This document shows, piece after piece, positions 35,152 to 44,123 of a stretch of 64,000 nucleotides of DNA (within the stretch, counting starts at the first letter, position 1; each line of letters opens with the position of its first letter). Origin of the DNA: JADJYF01 sp965278995 (GTDB lineage Bacteria > Pseudomonadota > Gammaproteobacteria > Ga0077536); the NCBI GenBank assembly GCA_965278995.1, contig OZ257136.1, positions 3,410,001-3,474,000 of the forward strand. The letters run 5' to 3'. The notes beneath the pieces were generated by a model that was not told the DNA's origin, did not search any database, and worked only from the letters and a program-made list of their open reading frames with translations. A program made the translations under genes and the position numbers.

Positions 35152-36048
35152 GTGAGCATGCCCGCCCCCTACCTGGATGTTGAGACCTCGCCCGGTGAAC
35201 GGATTGCGCGCAGTCTCATCAGTGATTGCTCGGCACTGGTCTCCCCGCCAGACGTCTGCCTGAAAATCAACGAATTGGCGGGTGACGAAAGCACCTCGCT
35301 CGAAGAAATCGCCCTGGTCGTGATCCGCGATCCGAGTTTGACAGCGAAAGTACTTAAACTTGCCAACAGCCCGTATTACGGTCTTGGTTCAAGGGTCGAT
35401 ACCGTCACGCGCGCAGTGATGATCCTCGGCATGGGTGAGATCCAGAAGCTGGTCCTGGCGTTGTGTGCGGTGGAAAGCTTTTCGCGCCTGTCGAGCGCGA
35501 TTACCAACATGAACTCGTTCTGGCGCCATGCCATCTATACCGGCCTCACTGCACAGGCCATCGCGCGCCGTGCGCATATCCTGCACCCCGAACGCCTGTT
35601 CGTTGCTGGCACCCTGCATGACATCGGTACCCTGCTCATCAATCAGCGCTTCCCGGAAATCGCGCAACGCGCGATTTCCGAAGCAATGGGCGACGAGGAC
35701 GCATTGTCGCGTTTAGAAATTGCCGACCTGGGATTCGATCACGCCTATCTCGGCGCATTGATGCTGAACAGCTGGAACCTGCCACCGGCGCTGGTCGATG
35801 CGGTACGTTGTCACCATCTTCCGCACCGCGCGCGCGTCGCGCCGCTGGAGTCGGCCATCCTCAAGGTCGCCGATACGATCGCCAATTATTCGGGAACCGG
35901 CAGCTATTCAGAACGCATTGCCGGCGCCAACGTTTATGACGCAGCATTGTTGCAGCGTTTTGGTGTCGTGCTCGATTGCTCCAACGACGACCTGATGGAT
36001 GAAGTCGATCCGCAGTTCATCGAGACCATCTATCTGATTGCGAGTTGA
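35152..36048 (+). CDS. HDOD domain-containing signalling protein
   Basis: A 298-residue protein with an HDOD domain (about 25-220): ALVSPPDVCLKINELAG near the start, the ANSPYYG motif (about 68-74), and a partial HD-like FVAGTLHDIGTLL (about 146-158). HDOD domains resemble HD phosphohydrolases but usually lack full catalytic sites and act in signalling, for example in chemotaxis or motility regulation. The GTG at 35152 precedes an ATG two codons later; either could be used. The gene stops six bases before the convergent BT1-type transporter. Confidence 0.85.
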   Translation: MSMPAPYLDVETSPGERIARSLISDCSALVSPPDVCLKINELAGDESTSLEEIALVVIRDPSLTAKVLKLANSPYYGLGSRVDTVTRAVMILGMGEIQKLVLALCAVESFSRLSSAITNMNSFWRHAIYTGLTAQAIARRAHILHPERLFVAGTLHDIGTLLINQRFPEIAQRAISEAMGDEDALSRLEIADLGFDHAYLGALMLNSWNLPPALVDAVRCHHLPHRARVAPLESAILKVADTIANYSGTGSYSERIAGANVYDAALLQRFGVVLDCSNDDLMDEVDPQFIETIYLIAS

Positions 36049-36054
36049 GTGTTC

Positions 36055-37701
36055 TCAAGCGCTCTTGAAGCGCGTCTGTTTGATCAATGCGATTGCGAGC
36101 AGGGGTGCGACCAATCCGATCAGCGTGCTGGCAAGCAGCAGGTCACCAAGCGCACTGTAATCCGCCGGCACCGTCACGGCGTGCGTCACTGGATCCTGCA
36201 CTTCGCGCGTGACGACAAACCACTGGTTCAGATACTTGGTGGCGAGTTGCGCAGCCGAGAGCGCCAGATTCGTGAACGACGCCATGACCGCAAAATAAGT
36301 CGCTTTCAGGTTGTCGGGTGCCGAGCGCGCGATCCAGGCCAGCATCGGCACCATTGAGATTTGGCCGAGTGGCGATTCGAGCGCCGTATCGGCCAGCGCT
36401 ATGAACCGCGCATCGACGATGCCGCCAGTATGCGCGGCAGTCCATACATGCAAGCCGTGATACATGCCCAACACAGGCAACGCGAGAATGGTGCCGGCGA
36501 TGGTCAGAAACGCGACGATAGTCGTGATCGAACGCTCGGCCATGTAGCGGCGGAAGCCGAACAAGCCTGCCAGCGTCAGTACGCTGCCGATGAGGGAAAG
36601 CCGCGCGAGGAATGCTTCGTCGAAACCGAGTTCGTCGATCATCCACCAGGTCGAACCGGAGCCCGGTCCCGGGGTGGCGCGAAATATGAAAATGACGACA
36701 GCGGTGCCGACCAGCGTCAGGCGCGCTTCCGCATCGAGCGAACCGACCAGCCGCCACATCAGATAGACCACGATTGAAAGCGACGCCGCGAACACGGTCT
36801 CCTGCCCGCCCGGCATCTGCCCGAGGCCGACGCCGATAGATAGCACGGCGAACGCAAGGCCACCGCCGAGTATCGCCCAGTTGACCGGCGGCCGTTCGCC
36901 GTGAACGGCCAGCATCGCCTCGATGCGCGCTGCGTCGATGCCACGCTCCTGCAGGCGGCGCTCATCACGAAGTCGAATGCGTCGCGCGAGCAGCACGCCC
37001 AGAATCGACACCAGCGGAATGACCATTGCGTATTCGTAGATGCGCAGATAGGCCGCCGCTTTGCCCGCTGCATCCAGTGTGTCGGTATCAGCGAGCAGAA
37101 CGACATTGACCAGCGAGACCAACACGCCACCGCCAATGATGGCGACACGACCCAGCGTCTGCATCGTCGTATGCATGAGCATGCGTTCGGCTGACGGGAT
37201 CTCGTTACCCTCGCTGTCGAAGCGTGGCACGGCCTCGACGGTCATGGCGTCGGCAACGACATCCTGAATGACATAGCCTATCGGCCCGAGCAGTGCCGTC
37301 AGCACATACCACGCTTCTGCCGGCATGATGGCGCGCATCGCGGCCGGGTCGGCAAGCAGCGCAATCATGATGCACAAGCTGAGCGCGATCAGACTTGCAC
37401 CGATCACAATCAAACCGGCTTTCCATTTCCACAGCAGATCGACCAGATGCCCGAGCGGCATCTTGAGCGCCCAGGGCAGACCGGCCCAGAAGCCGAGCGC
37501 GGCGAGGAATTCAGCCGACAGCCCGAGATAATCTTTGACGAAAAAAGTGCCGACGATACCCGTCAGGCCGGATATACCGGCCGCGACGTAGACCATCAGC
37601 GGTGGCAGATAGGACAGTCTGAATTCGCGCATGAGCGCGAACACATGGCGGTCCAGCCAGCGCAGCACGGCGCCGGTGGAAGTAGCGGCGTGCTCGCTCA
37701 A
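36055..37701 (-). CDS. BT1/folate-biopterin-type transporter (MFS-related)
   Basis: A 548-residue membrane protein with about 12 hydrophobic helices. The opening GISGLTGIVGTFFVKDYLGLSAEFLAALG and GYVIQDVVADAMTVEAVP (about 140-157) match the BT1 family, related to folate-biopterin and other MFS carriers. The substrate is unknown. Its ATG overlaps the amidase stop by four bases (ATGA), so transporter and amidase are coupled and may handle the same compound. Confidence 0.82.
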   Translation of the reverse strand: MSEHAATSTGAVLRWLDRHVFALMREFRLSYLPPLMVYVAAGISGLTGIVGTFFVKDYLGLSAEFLAALGFWAGLPWALKMPLGHLVDLLWKWKAGLIVIGASLIALSLCIMIALLADPAAMRAIMPAEAWYVLTALLGPIGYVIQDVVADAMTVEAVPRFDSEGNEIPSAERMLMHTTMQTLGRVAIIGGGVLVSLVNVVLLADTDTLDAAGKAAAYLRIYEYAMVIPLVSILGVLLARRIRLRDERRLQERGIDAARIEAMLAVHGERPPVNWAILGGGLAFAVLSIGVGLGQMPGGQETVFAASLSIVVYLMWRLVGSLDAEARLTLVGTAVVIFIFRATPGPGSGSTWWMIDELGFDEAFLARLSLIGSVLTLAGLFGFRRYMAERSITTIVAFLTIAGTILALPVLGMYHGLHVWTAAHTGGIVDARFIALADTALESPLGQISMVPMLAWIARSAPDNLKATYFAVMASFTNLALSAAQLATKYLNQWFVVTREVQDPVTHAVTVPADYSALGDLLLASTLIGLVAPLLAIALIKQTRFKSA

Positions 37702-39122
37702 ATCGGCGGGCGCTTGCCGTGCCAGGGTCGTGCCCGCTCATACGCCGCGGCTGCGCGAAATACGCGCAGGTCGTCGAACGGGCGCGCCACGATCTGCATG
37801 CCGGTAGGAACACCCGATTTTCCGAACCCACTGGGCACGCTCATCGCCGGGCATTGACTGACAAGATTGAATCCGTGCGTCATGATCCAGCCGACATAGG
37901 CATTCACCGGCTTGCCGTTGATGGTGTAGCTGGTGCTGAATTCGTCGTGGCCGACTTTGACTGCCGGCACGGCCAGGGTCGGGCATAACAGGACGTCGTA
38001 CTTATTGACTATCGGCGCGAGCTTCGTCCACATCTCGCCACGCTTCAGATTGCACTGGTACAGACGCATTGCATCGTGAGCGCGGCCCTTGTCGAGCAGG
38101 TTGACCACGAACGGATCCATCTCGTAGCGCCAGCGCGGCAGATACTGCGCTGCAATGCCGGCGAACAAGCCTTCCCACCAGGTGAGCCAGCAATCGAGCA
38201 CGCCCCAGTCCCAGCCGAGCGAAACTTCATCGACGGTGCATCCGAGCTTGCGGAAGACCTCCGCCGCCGCACGCGTATTACGCTCGACTTCCGGGTCGAC
38301 CTCGACATACCCGAGATCAATCGACAGCGCGACCTTGAAACCTTTGATGCCCTCCAGTGCCGACGGAATCGTCAGCTTGTCGGGCAGCGAGCACAGATCG
38401 TCGGCATGCGGGCCGGACATCACGTTCTGCATCAGTGCCGCATCGGCGACCGTGCGCGTCAACGGTCCGTAGTGCAGCAGGGATTCCAGGGGATGTTCCC
38501 GATCGAGCGGATTGCGCCCGAAAGGCGCCTTGTAACCGACAATGCCGCAAGCCGAAGCCGGGATACGGATGGATCCGCCACCGTCGGTGCCATCAGCCAG
38601 AGTTGTCATGCCGGCGGCGATCATGGCGCCCGCGCCGCCTGAAGATCCACCGGAGACGTAATCGAGATTCCATGGGTTGCGCGTCTGCCCCCACAGCGGG
38701 CTGTGGGTGTTACCGGAATACGCGAACTCCGGCGTTGTCGATCGCGCATGCAGAATTGCCCCGGCTTTCAACAGGCGGGCGACCGTGGCGGCGGTATACG
38801 TCGGCCGATGATGCTCGAAGATTTTCGAGCCAAAAGTCGTGATCTCACCTTTGACCGGATGAAAGTCCTTGACCGCGAGCGACAGACCCTCGAGCGCGCG
38901 CGGTCGCCCGCCCTTCCTCGAATAGACTTTTTCCGCGGCCCGCGCTTCGGACAAAGCGCGCTCGAAAAACGTATAGGTCATCGCATTGACCGCCGGATTG
39001 ACGCTCTCGCAGCGGGCAATCTGCGCTTTCATCAATTCGACCGGCGACAGCTCACGCGATTTGAACGCAGCAAGCGCATCGGTTGCACTCAGATAACAAA
39101 GATCGAGATCGGCAGCGGCCAT
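37698..39122 (-). CDS. amidase-signature family hydrolase
   Basis: A 474-residue amidase with triad K85 (in LAVKDFH), cis-serine S160 (in SGGSSGG) and nucleophile S184 (in GGSIRIPAS). ATG 39122 has GGGGAGG upstream; the ATG at 39203 adds a Cys/Ser-rich stretch and is rejected. It is similar in kind to the amidase at 20932-22362 but clearly a separate gene. The coupled BT1 transporter suggests uptake and hydrolysis of an amide. Confidence 0.9.
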   Translation of the reverse strand: MAAADLDLCYLSATDALAAFKSRELSPVELMKAQIARCESVNPAVNAMTYTFFERALSEARAAEKVYSRKGGRPRALEGLSLAVKDFHPVKGEITTFGSKIFEHHRPTYTAATVARLLKAGAILHARSTTPEFAYSGNTHSPLWGQTRNPWNLDYVSGGSSGGAGAMIAAGMTTLADGTDGGGSIRIPASACGIVGYKAPFGRNPLDREHPLESLLHYGPLTRTVADAALMQNVMSGPHADDLCSLPDKLTIPSALEGIKGFKVALSIDLGYVEVDPEVERNTRAAAEVFRKLGCTVDEVSLGWDWGVLDCWLTWWEGLFAGIAAQYLPRWRYEMDPFVVNLLDKGRAHDAMRLYQCNLKRGEMWTKLAPIVNKYDVLLCPTLAVPAVKVGHDEFSTSYTINGKPVNAYVGWIMTHGFNLVSQCPAMSVPSGFGKSGVPTGMQIVARPFDDLRVFRAAAAYERARPWHGKRPPI

Positions 39123-39290
39123 GCTAATCCTCCCCAGGGTAGAGCCCGAGCAGCGGGCGTCCACCGAAGATAAGTGCAGACCGGTAGCCACGCAAGCGCA
39201 CACTTTTGACGACGCCCTGATAGCAAACCTGACTCACCGCCACCCGGTCCGATTGAGTAGAATGCGTGCCGGAACCCAATCGCCATTCGA

Positions 39291-40655
39291 TTGCCCGACC
39301 GCGGGGAGCGCGTCGCCATCTTGCTGCAGCACGAACGCACTCGACGCATTCTTGGCCTCGCTCTGCCGGTGATCGCGGCCATGATCTCGCAGAATGTGCT
39401 GAACCTGGTTGATACCGCCATGGTCAGCCGTCTCGATCATAGCGATGCCGCGCTGGCCGCAGTCGGATACGGCGGTTTCGCGCTGTTCGTCACGCAGGCT
39501 GTCATCCTCGGGCTGTCGACCGGCGTGCAAGCATCGGCGTCACGACGCAAAGGGCAGGGCCGGCTGGACGAAACGGCCTGGTTTCTGAACGCAGCGCTGC
39601 TGATCGTGTTCTTCGCCGCCCCGTTGTTATCAGTACTGCTGATTTATCTCATTCCTCACGTATATCCGTTGCTCAACGACGACCCGCAGGTGGCGGCGCT
39701 CGGTGTGCCCTACCTGCAGATACGCGCGCTCGGTATCGTTTTTGTCGCCATGAATTTTTCCTTTCGCGGCTACTGGAATGCCGTCGACATGACGCGGCTG
39801 TACATGTTCACGCTGCTGCTCATGCATTCGCTGAATATCTTCCTCAACTATGTCCTGATCTTCGGGCACTTCGGCGCACCCGCTCTCGGTATTCAAGGCG
39901 CCGCGATTGCGTCAGTGATCGCTCTCGGTTTCGGCAGCACGACGTATTTCGTGTTCGGCCTGCGCTATGCACGCGAACATGGGTTCCTGAAGCGCCTGCC
40001 AGACCGGCCGGACGTCGTGCGTCTGATCCAGATTTCCCTGCCAAGCGGCATCCAGCAGATGTTCTTCGCCGCCGGTTTTCTCGCCACGTTCTGGATCATC
40101 GGGCAGATAGGTACGGCCGAAGTGGCGGCCGCCAATGTCCTTATCAATGTCATGCTGGTTGCGCTGCTACCGGGGATGGGACTGGGACTGGCGGCAGCAA
40201 CCCTGGTCGGCCAAGCGCTCGGCCGTGGCGACGTCGACGACGCTGCGCGCTGGGGTATCGATGTCGTCAAGCTCGCCGTCGCCGGTCTGGTCGTGTTGGG
40301 TCTGCCGATGGTGCTGATTCCGGGTCAGATGCTGTCGGCCATCTATACGCTCGAACCGAGTACGCTCGAGCTCACGCTATGGCCGTTGCGTCTGGTCGGG
40401 CTCAGCATGGTCTTCGAAGCGGTCGGCACCATCATGCAATATTCCCTGCTCGGTGCCGGTTACTCACGTCGGGTGATGTCAGTCGCGATCGCCAATCAAT
40501 GGCTGCTGTATCTGCCGCTTGCCTACCTGGTTGGTCCGGTACTTGGTTATGGCCTGACTGCGATTTGGCTGCTGCAGGTCACCTATCGCGCGCTGCAGGC
40601 CGGCATCTTCACCTGGTTCTGGCTGCGGCGGGACTGGGCGCGCGTAAAATTATGA
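39291..40655 (+). CDS. MATE family efflux transporter
   Basis: A 454-residue protein with about 12 hydrophobic helices. It has the MATE pattern PVIAAMISQNVLNLVDTAMVSRLDHSDAALAAVG (about 26-60) and its C-terminal counterpart near 250-290. It would export cationic drugs or metabolites by Na+ or H+ exchange. The TTG start is uncertain: its ribosome site is weak, and a TTG ten codons later follows GGGGAG at a longer distance. The stop overlaps the convergent intradiol dioxygenase by six bases. Confidence 0.88.
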   Translation: MPDRGERVAILLQHERTRRILGLALPVIAAMISQNVLNLVDTAMVSRLDHSDAALAAVGYGGFALFVTQAVILGLSTGVQASASRRKGQGRLDETAWFLNAALLIVFFAAPLLSVLLIYLIPHVYPLLNDDPQVAALGVPYLQIRALGIVFVAMNFSFRGYWNAVDMTRLYMFTLLLMHSLNIFLNYVLIFGHFGAPALGIQGAAIASVIALGFGSTTYFVFGLRYAREHGFLKRLPDRPDVVRLIQISLPSGIQQMFFAAGFLATFWIIGQIGTAEVAAANVLINVMLVALLPGMGLGLAAATLVGQALGRGDVDDAARWGIDVVKLAVAGLVVLGLPMVLIPGQMLSAIYTLEPSTLELTLWPLRLVGLSMVFEAVGTIMQYSLLGAGYSRRVMSVAIANQWLLYLPLAYLVGPVLGYGLTAIWLLQVTYRALQAGIFTWFWLRRDWARVKL

Positions 40656-41528
40656 TCTGGCATTCGGCATCAGACCGAAATCGAAAGCGAGATGCCAGAA
40701 GGGCGCGGCGATGCTGAATCTCACCGCCAGCGCCGTATCCGTGCTGCGCTCGAACTGACCGATCAGATCGGACTTGGTGGCGAACACGGCATCGGAGTCG
40801 AGATAAGGGTCGCCATTGACGAAAACATGCGTGGTCAGCGCCTCGAAACCAAGCGCTTTCACCATAAAGTGAATATGTGCCGGCCGGAACGAATGGCGAC
40901 CAGCCGCCGCCAGCATGCGCCCTACCGGGCCATCGCTCGGCACCGGATAGAACACCGGCTTCTCAGTCACGAAAGCGTAAGCGCCGCCGCTGTCGGTCGT
41001 GAAACAACCGCGCAGATTCCATGGCGGGGCAGTCGCATCCTGCACGTCATAGAGCGCATTCGCAGCCGTCTGCCAGATTTCGACCGTCGCACCGGCGAGG
41101 GCCTTGCCGCTGGCATCTGTCACACGCCCGGTAACGAGACACGTCTCGGCCTGTGCCAGATGACGGCGACGGACATCGCCACCGGCAGGCATCGCCGGCG
41201 CACCGGGAATATAGAATGGCCCGAGTACGGTCGACTCGGTGCCGGCACCGCCTTTGGGGTGATTGACGGCGTCGACCAGCATCGACACACCGAGCGTATC
41301 CGACAGCAAAATGAACTCCTGCCGCTTGTCGTCGCATTTCTGCCCGGTCGCTGTCAGAAACTGGATGGCCTCGAACCATTCGGACTCGGTCAGTTCGACA
41401 TCTTTCACGAAGCCATGCAGATGGGTGATGAGCGCGGTAAAAATCTGCTTGAGCCTCGGTGACGCGGCACTAGCGGTATACGCTGCGACTACCTCGCTGG
41501 TCAGATTCTCGACCGTAAAGTCTTTCAT
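40650..41528 (-). CDS. intradiol ring-cleavage dioxygenase (hydroxyquinol / catechol 1,2-dioxygenase)
   Basis: A 292-residue enzyme with the N-terminal helical dimerisation domain of catechol-type intradiol dioxygenases (about 10-95) and a catalytic domain with Fe(III) ligands Y160, Y194, H218 and H220 (in RPAHIHF). The stretch TESTVLGPFYIP and the PxxDGPVG pattern fit hydroxyquinol 1,2-dioxygenases best. It would cleave between the two hydroxyls (ortho). GGGGGGAGCG precedes the ATG. It lies close to, but on its own, beside the extradiol (meta) operon. Confidence 0.88.
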   Translation of the reverse strand: MKDFTVENLTSEVVAAYTASAASPRLKQIFTALITHLHGFVKDVELTESEWFEAIQFLTATGQKCDDKRQEFILLSDTLGVSMLVDAVNHPKGGAGTESTVLGPFYIPGAPAMPAGGDVRRRHLAQAETCLVTGRVTDASGKALAGATVEIWQTAANALYDVQDATAPPWNLRGCFTTDSGGAYAFVTEKPVFYPVPSDGPVGRMLAAAGRHSFRPAHIHFMVKALGFEALTTHVFVNGDPYLDSDAVFATKSDLIGQFERSTDTALAVRFSIAAPFWHLAFDFGLMPNARS

Positions 41529-41555
41529 GAACGCTCCCCCCAGATAGTGAAAACA

Positions 41556-41585
41556 CGTGGAAATGCACGGAAATACGCAGAAATA
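41556..41585 (-). repeat. three 10-bp direct repeats upstream of the intradiol dioxygenase
   Basis: On the coding strand of the dioxygenase the sequence reads TATTTCTGCG, TATTTCCGTG and CATTTCCACG, three adjacent 10-base units with conserved ATTTC, ending 28 bases before the ATG. The period is close to one helical turn, which would suit binding of a regulator on one face of the DNA. It overlaps the expected promoter. Confidence 0.45.
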
Positions 41586-41678
41586 CCACGCGAGCCTGGC
41601 GCGGGTTCACACACAGCCGGGCATATCACGCGCAGTCTACTGCAACTGCTGGCGGGCATGGTGCCGGCAATCGACGAG

Positions 41679-41721
41679 CTGCCGCGGCAGGCAAGGCGTA
41701 ACAATTCGTAACGCGCCTGCC
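41679..41721. promoter_or_regulatory. palindrome and hairpin in the dioxygenase/PilZ gap
   Basis: The 332-base gap between divergent genes (41529-41860) contains a perfect palindrome CTGCCGCGGCAG (41679-41690). Overlapping it, GGCAGGC (41686-41692) pairs with GCCTGCC (41715-41721), and inside this GCGT (41696-41699) pairs with ACGC (41711-41714). A GTAAC..GTAAC direct repeat sits in the loop. It may be an operator. Apart from the 10-bp repeats listed separately, nothing else is recognisable in the gap. Confidence 0.35.
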
Positions 41722-41860
41722 GCCGCCAGCGTGCCTGGTTGCGCGTAAAGTAGCGCACCCGGCATCGACACTGGACTCAGCGCGGAGGTGCCACAACGGC
41801 GCCACGCTGCGCCCGTGCTGCCGACAGCAAAACCGCAGCGTGCACCTTTCGGAGCGTGTG

Positions 41861-42268
41861 ATGATCATGGACAGCAACAGTCGCCAGGGGCGACCTCTGC
41901 CCGGCAGGCCATTAAAAGGTGTCTCGCCCAACGGCGGCTTCGATTTCGATGCCGCAGTGTCACCGAACGTGGCCGGCGCGCTTGCGCTGCAACGCTTTCC
42001 AGTGCGTATACGCAGCTTGTCCAATATCGGCGTGAGCTTTCTGGTCGAAGCTGCAGCCGACGACCTCATCAAAGGGCACACCGATCTGACGCTGACCTTG
42101 CGTCTGCCGGGTAAAGCGACACCGTCGACCATCAGCTGCCACGTCCGTCATCGTTCGAGCTCCGGCGAAGCTTACCTCTATGGCTGCGAATACGACTGGA
42201 GTGGCACGCTCGACCCGCTCGGTGTGGCCGAGGATCTGGTGGGCTATATGCTGGATGAGGAAGACTAG
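41861..42268 (+). CDS. PilZ-like domain protein
   Basis: A 135-residue soluble protein. The pattern RFPVRIRSLSNIGVSFLVE (about 46-64), a hydrophobic mid-strand and HVRHRSSSGEAYLYGCEYD (about 93-111) resembles a PilZ beta-barrel. The N-terminal RxxxR and the DxSxxG motif for c-di-GMP are only partly present (LSNIG), so ligand binding is doubtful. GGAG six bases before ATG 41861 favours this start over the ATG at 41840. It lies alone between catabolic units. Confidence 0.6.
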   Translation: MIMDSNSRQGRPLPGRPLKGVSPNGGFDFDAAVSPNVAGALALQRFPVRIRSLSNIGVSFLVEAAADDLIKGHTDLTLTLRLPGKATPSTISCHVRHRSSSGEAYLYGCEYDWSGTLDPLGVAEDLVGYMLDEED

Positions 42269-42281
42269 GGCTGGATACCTC

Positions 42282-43070
42282 TCACACAAACCGCATCGAC
42301 ACCGACCCCAGTTCCTGAATCCTCACCGTGATACTGTCGCCGCGCGCGACCGCAATCGCAGCAGTGATGCCGCCGCTCATGATGAACGTGCCGGCGGGGA
42401 TGACTTCGCCGCGCCGCGCGAGATTATTGGCGAGCATCGCGACAGCTTCGGCGGGATGACCGAGTACGGCTGCACCCGCGCCGACTTCGACGACTTTGCC
42501 GTTCTTCTCGACAACCAGACCCAAGGTCGGTAGATCGACTTCGTCGATCAGGCGTGGCCGACCGCCGGTTACGAAGCCGGCGGCGGAGGTGTTGTCGGCG
42601 ACGACGCTGATCAGATCGAAACGGAAATTCTCATAGCGTGAATCGAGTACTTCGACGGCGGGCAGTACGAAGTCGGTCGCCGCCAGCACGCGCGCGATGT
42701 GGCAATCGGGCCCGGCGATTTCGTATTTCGTCACGAACGCAATTTCAGCCTCGATACGCGGCGCGATGTAGCGGTCCATCGGGATCTCGCCGCCATCGGC
42801 GTACGCGCCGGCGTCGGTGAGGAAGCCAAACACCGGTTCAGCGACATTCATCTGTTTCATCTTGGCTTTGGACGTCAGCCCGGCTTTGAGCCCGGCAATG
42901 CGAACACCGGCGAGCAGCTTGGCCCGACGTATCGCGCTCTGGATGGCGTAAGCGTCATCCCAGTCCATGGCGGGAAACTCGTCGGTGATCTTGACGATGG
43001 GTGTACGGGTGCGCTCGGCATCGAGCAGGCGTGCGGCCAGGGCCGCGATGGTGGCCTGGTCCAGCGTCAT
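42282..43070 (-). CDS. dmpH: 4-oxalocrotonate (2-oxo-3-hexenedioate) decarboxylase
   Basis: A 262-residue member of the fumarylacetoacetase/2-keto-4-pentenoate-hydratase superfamily. Conserved features are AGLKAGLTSKAKMKQMNV (about 59-76), the acidic metal-ligand region RIEAEIAFV (about 105-113) and the DSRYENFRF stretch near 140. It decarboxylates 4-oxalocrotonate to 2-hydroxypenta-2,4-dienoate and usually works in complex with the hydratase DmpE. Assignment of H rather than E rests on operon position, directly after dmpG, with which its start overlaps by four bases. Confidence 0.87.
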   Translation of the reverse strand: MTLDQATIAALAARLLDAERTRTPIVKITDEFPAMDWDDAYAIQSAIRRAKLLAGVRIAGLKAGLTSKAKMKQMNVAEPVFGFLTDAGAYADGGEIPMDRYIAPRIEAEIAFVTKYEIAGPDCHIARVLAATDFVLPAVEVLDSRYENFRFDLISVVADNTSAAGFVTGGRPRLIDEVDLPTLGLVVEKNGKVVEVGAGAAVLGHPAEAVAMLANNLARRGEVIPAGTFIMSGGITAAIAVARGDSITVRIQELGSVSMRFV

Positions 43071-44104
43071 CGCGCGACACCCGCGCGCGCCGCTTCGCGC
43101 AAATTGAGCGCGACGTCCTCGATCATGTCTTCCTGCCCACCGATGGTCTTGCGCCGGCCTAGTTCGACCAGGATTTCGCTCGAACGCACACCGTGCTTTG
43201 CCGCTGCCCGCTTGGCGTGCAACAGGAACGAGGAATACACGCCAGCGTAACCGAGGATCAGCGAATCGCGATCGACTCGGATAGGCTGGTCCATCATCGG
43301 CGTAACGAGATCTTCAGCGACATCCATCAGCTTGAATACATCGACGCCGGTCACCGCACCCATGCGATCGAGCACGGCATTGAAGATCTCGAGCGGCGTA
43401 TTGCCGGCCCCGGCGCCGAGGCCGGCGGCCGAGCCATCGATGCGCAGCGCGCCCGCTTCGATCGCGGCCAGCGAGTTCGCCACACCCATGGCCATGTTGT
43501 GGTGGCCATGGAAGCCGATATCGGTGCTGACCGCCAGCGCCGAACGCAGAGCGCCGATACGCGCGGTTACGTCGTCCGGCAGCATGTAGCCGGCGGAATC
43601 GGTGCAGTAAATGACGTTCGCTCCATAAGCTTCCATCAGTTTCGCCTGTACAACCAGTTCTTCCGGCGAGACCATGTGCGCCATCATCAGAAAGCCGACC
43701 GTATCGAGACCGAGTTTTGCCGATGCTGCAATGTGCTGCTCGGAGACATCGGCTTCAGTGCAATGCGTCGCGATGCGAACAGTCGTCACGCCGCAATCCT
43801 TGGCCATGTGCAGGTGCTCGACCGTACCGATACCGGGAATGAGCAGCGCTGAGATGCCAGCCTGGCGCATGTGCGGCACGACTGCGGTGAGATATTCCTC
43901 ATCGGCATGCGACGGAAAGCCGTAGTTGATTGAGCTGCCGCCGAGTCCGTCGCCGTGCGTGACTTCGATCAACGGTACGCCGGCCGCATCCAGCCCGCTC
44001 GCGACGGTGATCATCTGTTCGATGGAAATCTGATGGCGTTTGGCGTGCATACCATCGCGCAGACTCATGTCATGCAGAATGACTTTTCGGCCTTGAATAT
44101 TCAT
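43067..44104 (-). CDS. dmpG: 4-hydroxy-2-oxovalerate aldolase
   Basis: A 345-residue HMGL-like aldolase with LHDMSLRDGMHAKRHQ (10-25), metal-ligand aspartate and histidines in RDGMH and GFHGHHNMAMG (about 196-206), and a C-terminal communication domain. It splits 4-hydroxy-2-oxovalerate into pyruvate and acetaldehyde, and passes acetaldehyde through a tunnel to DmpF, whose gene is immediately upstream. Length equals the family norm of about 345. Confidence 0.95.
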   Translation of the reverse strand: MNIQGRKVILHDMSLRDGMHAKRHQISIEQMITVASGLDAAGVPLIEVTHGDGLGGSSINYGFPSHADEEYLTAVVPHMRQAGISALLIPGIGTVEHLHMAKDCGVTTVRIATHCTEADVSEQHIAASAKLGLDTVGFLMMAHMVSPEELVVQAKLMEAYGANVIYCTDSAGYMLPDDVTARIGALRSALAVSTDIGFHGHHNMAMGVANSLAAIEAGALRIDGSAAGLGAGAGNTPLEIFNAVLDRMGAVTGVDVFKLMDVAEDLVTPMMDQPIRVDRDSLILGYAGVYSSFLLHAKRAAAKHGVRSSEILVELGRRKTIGGQEDMIEDVALNLREAARAGVAR

Positions 44105-44123
44105 TGCGCTGTCTCTTCGTTGC

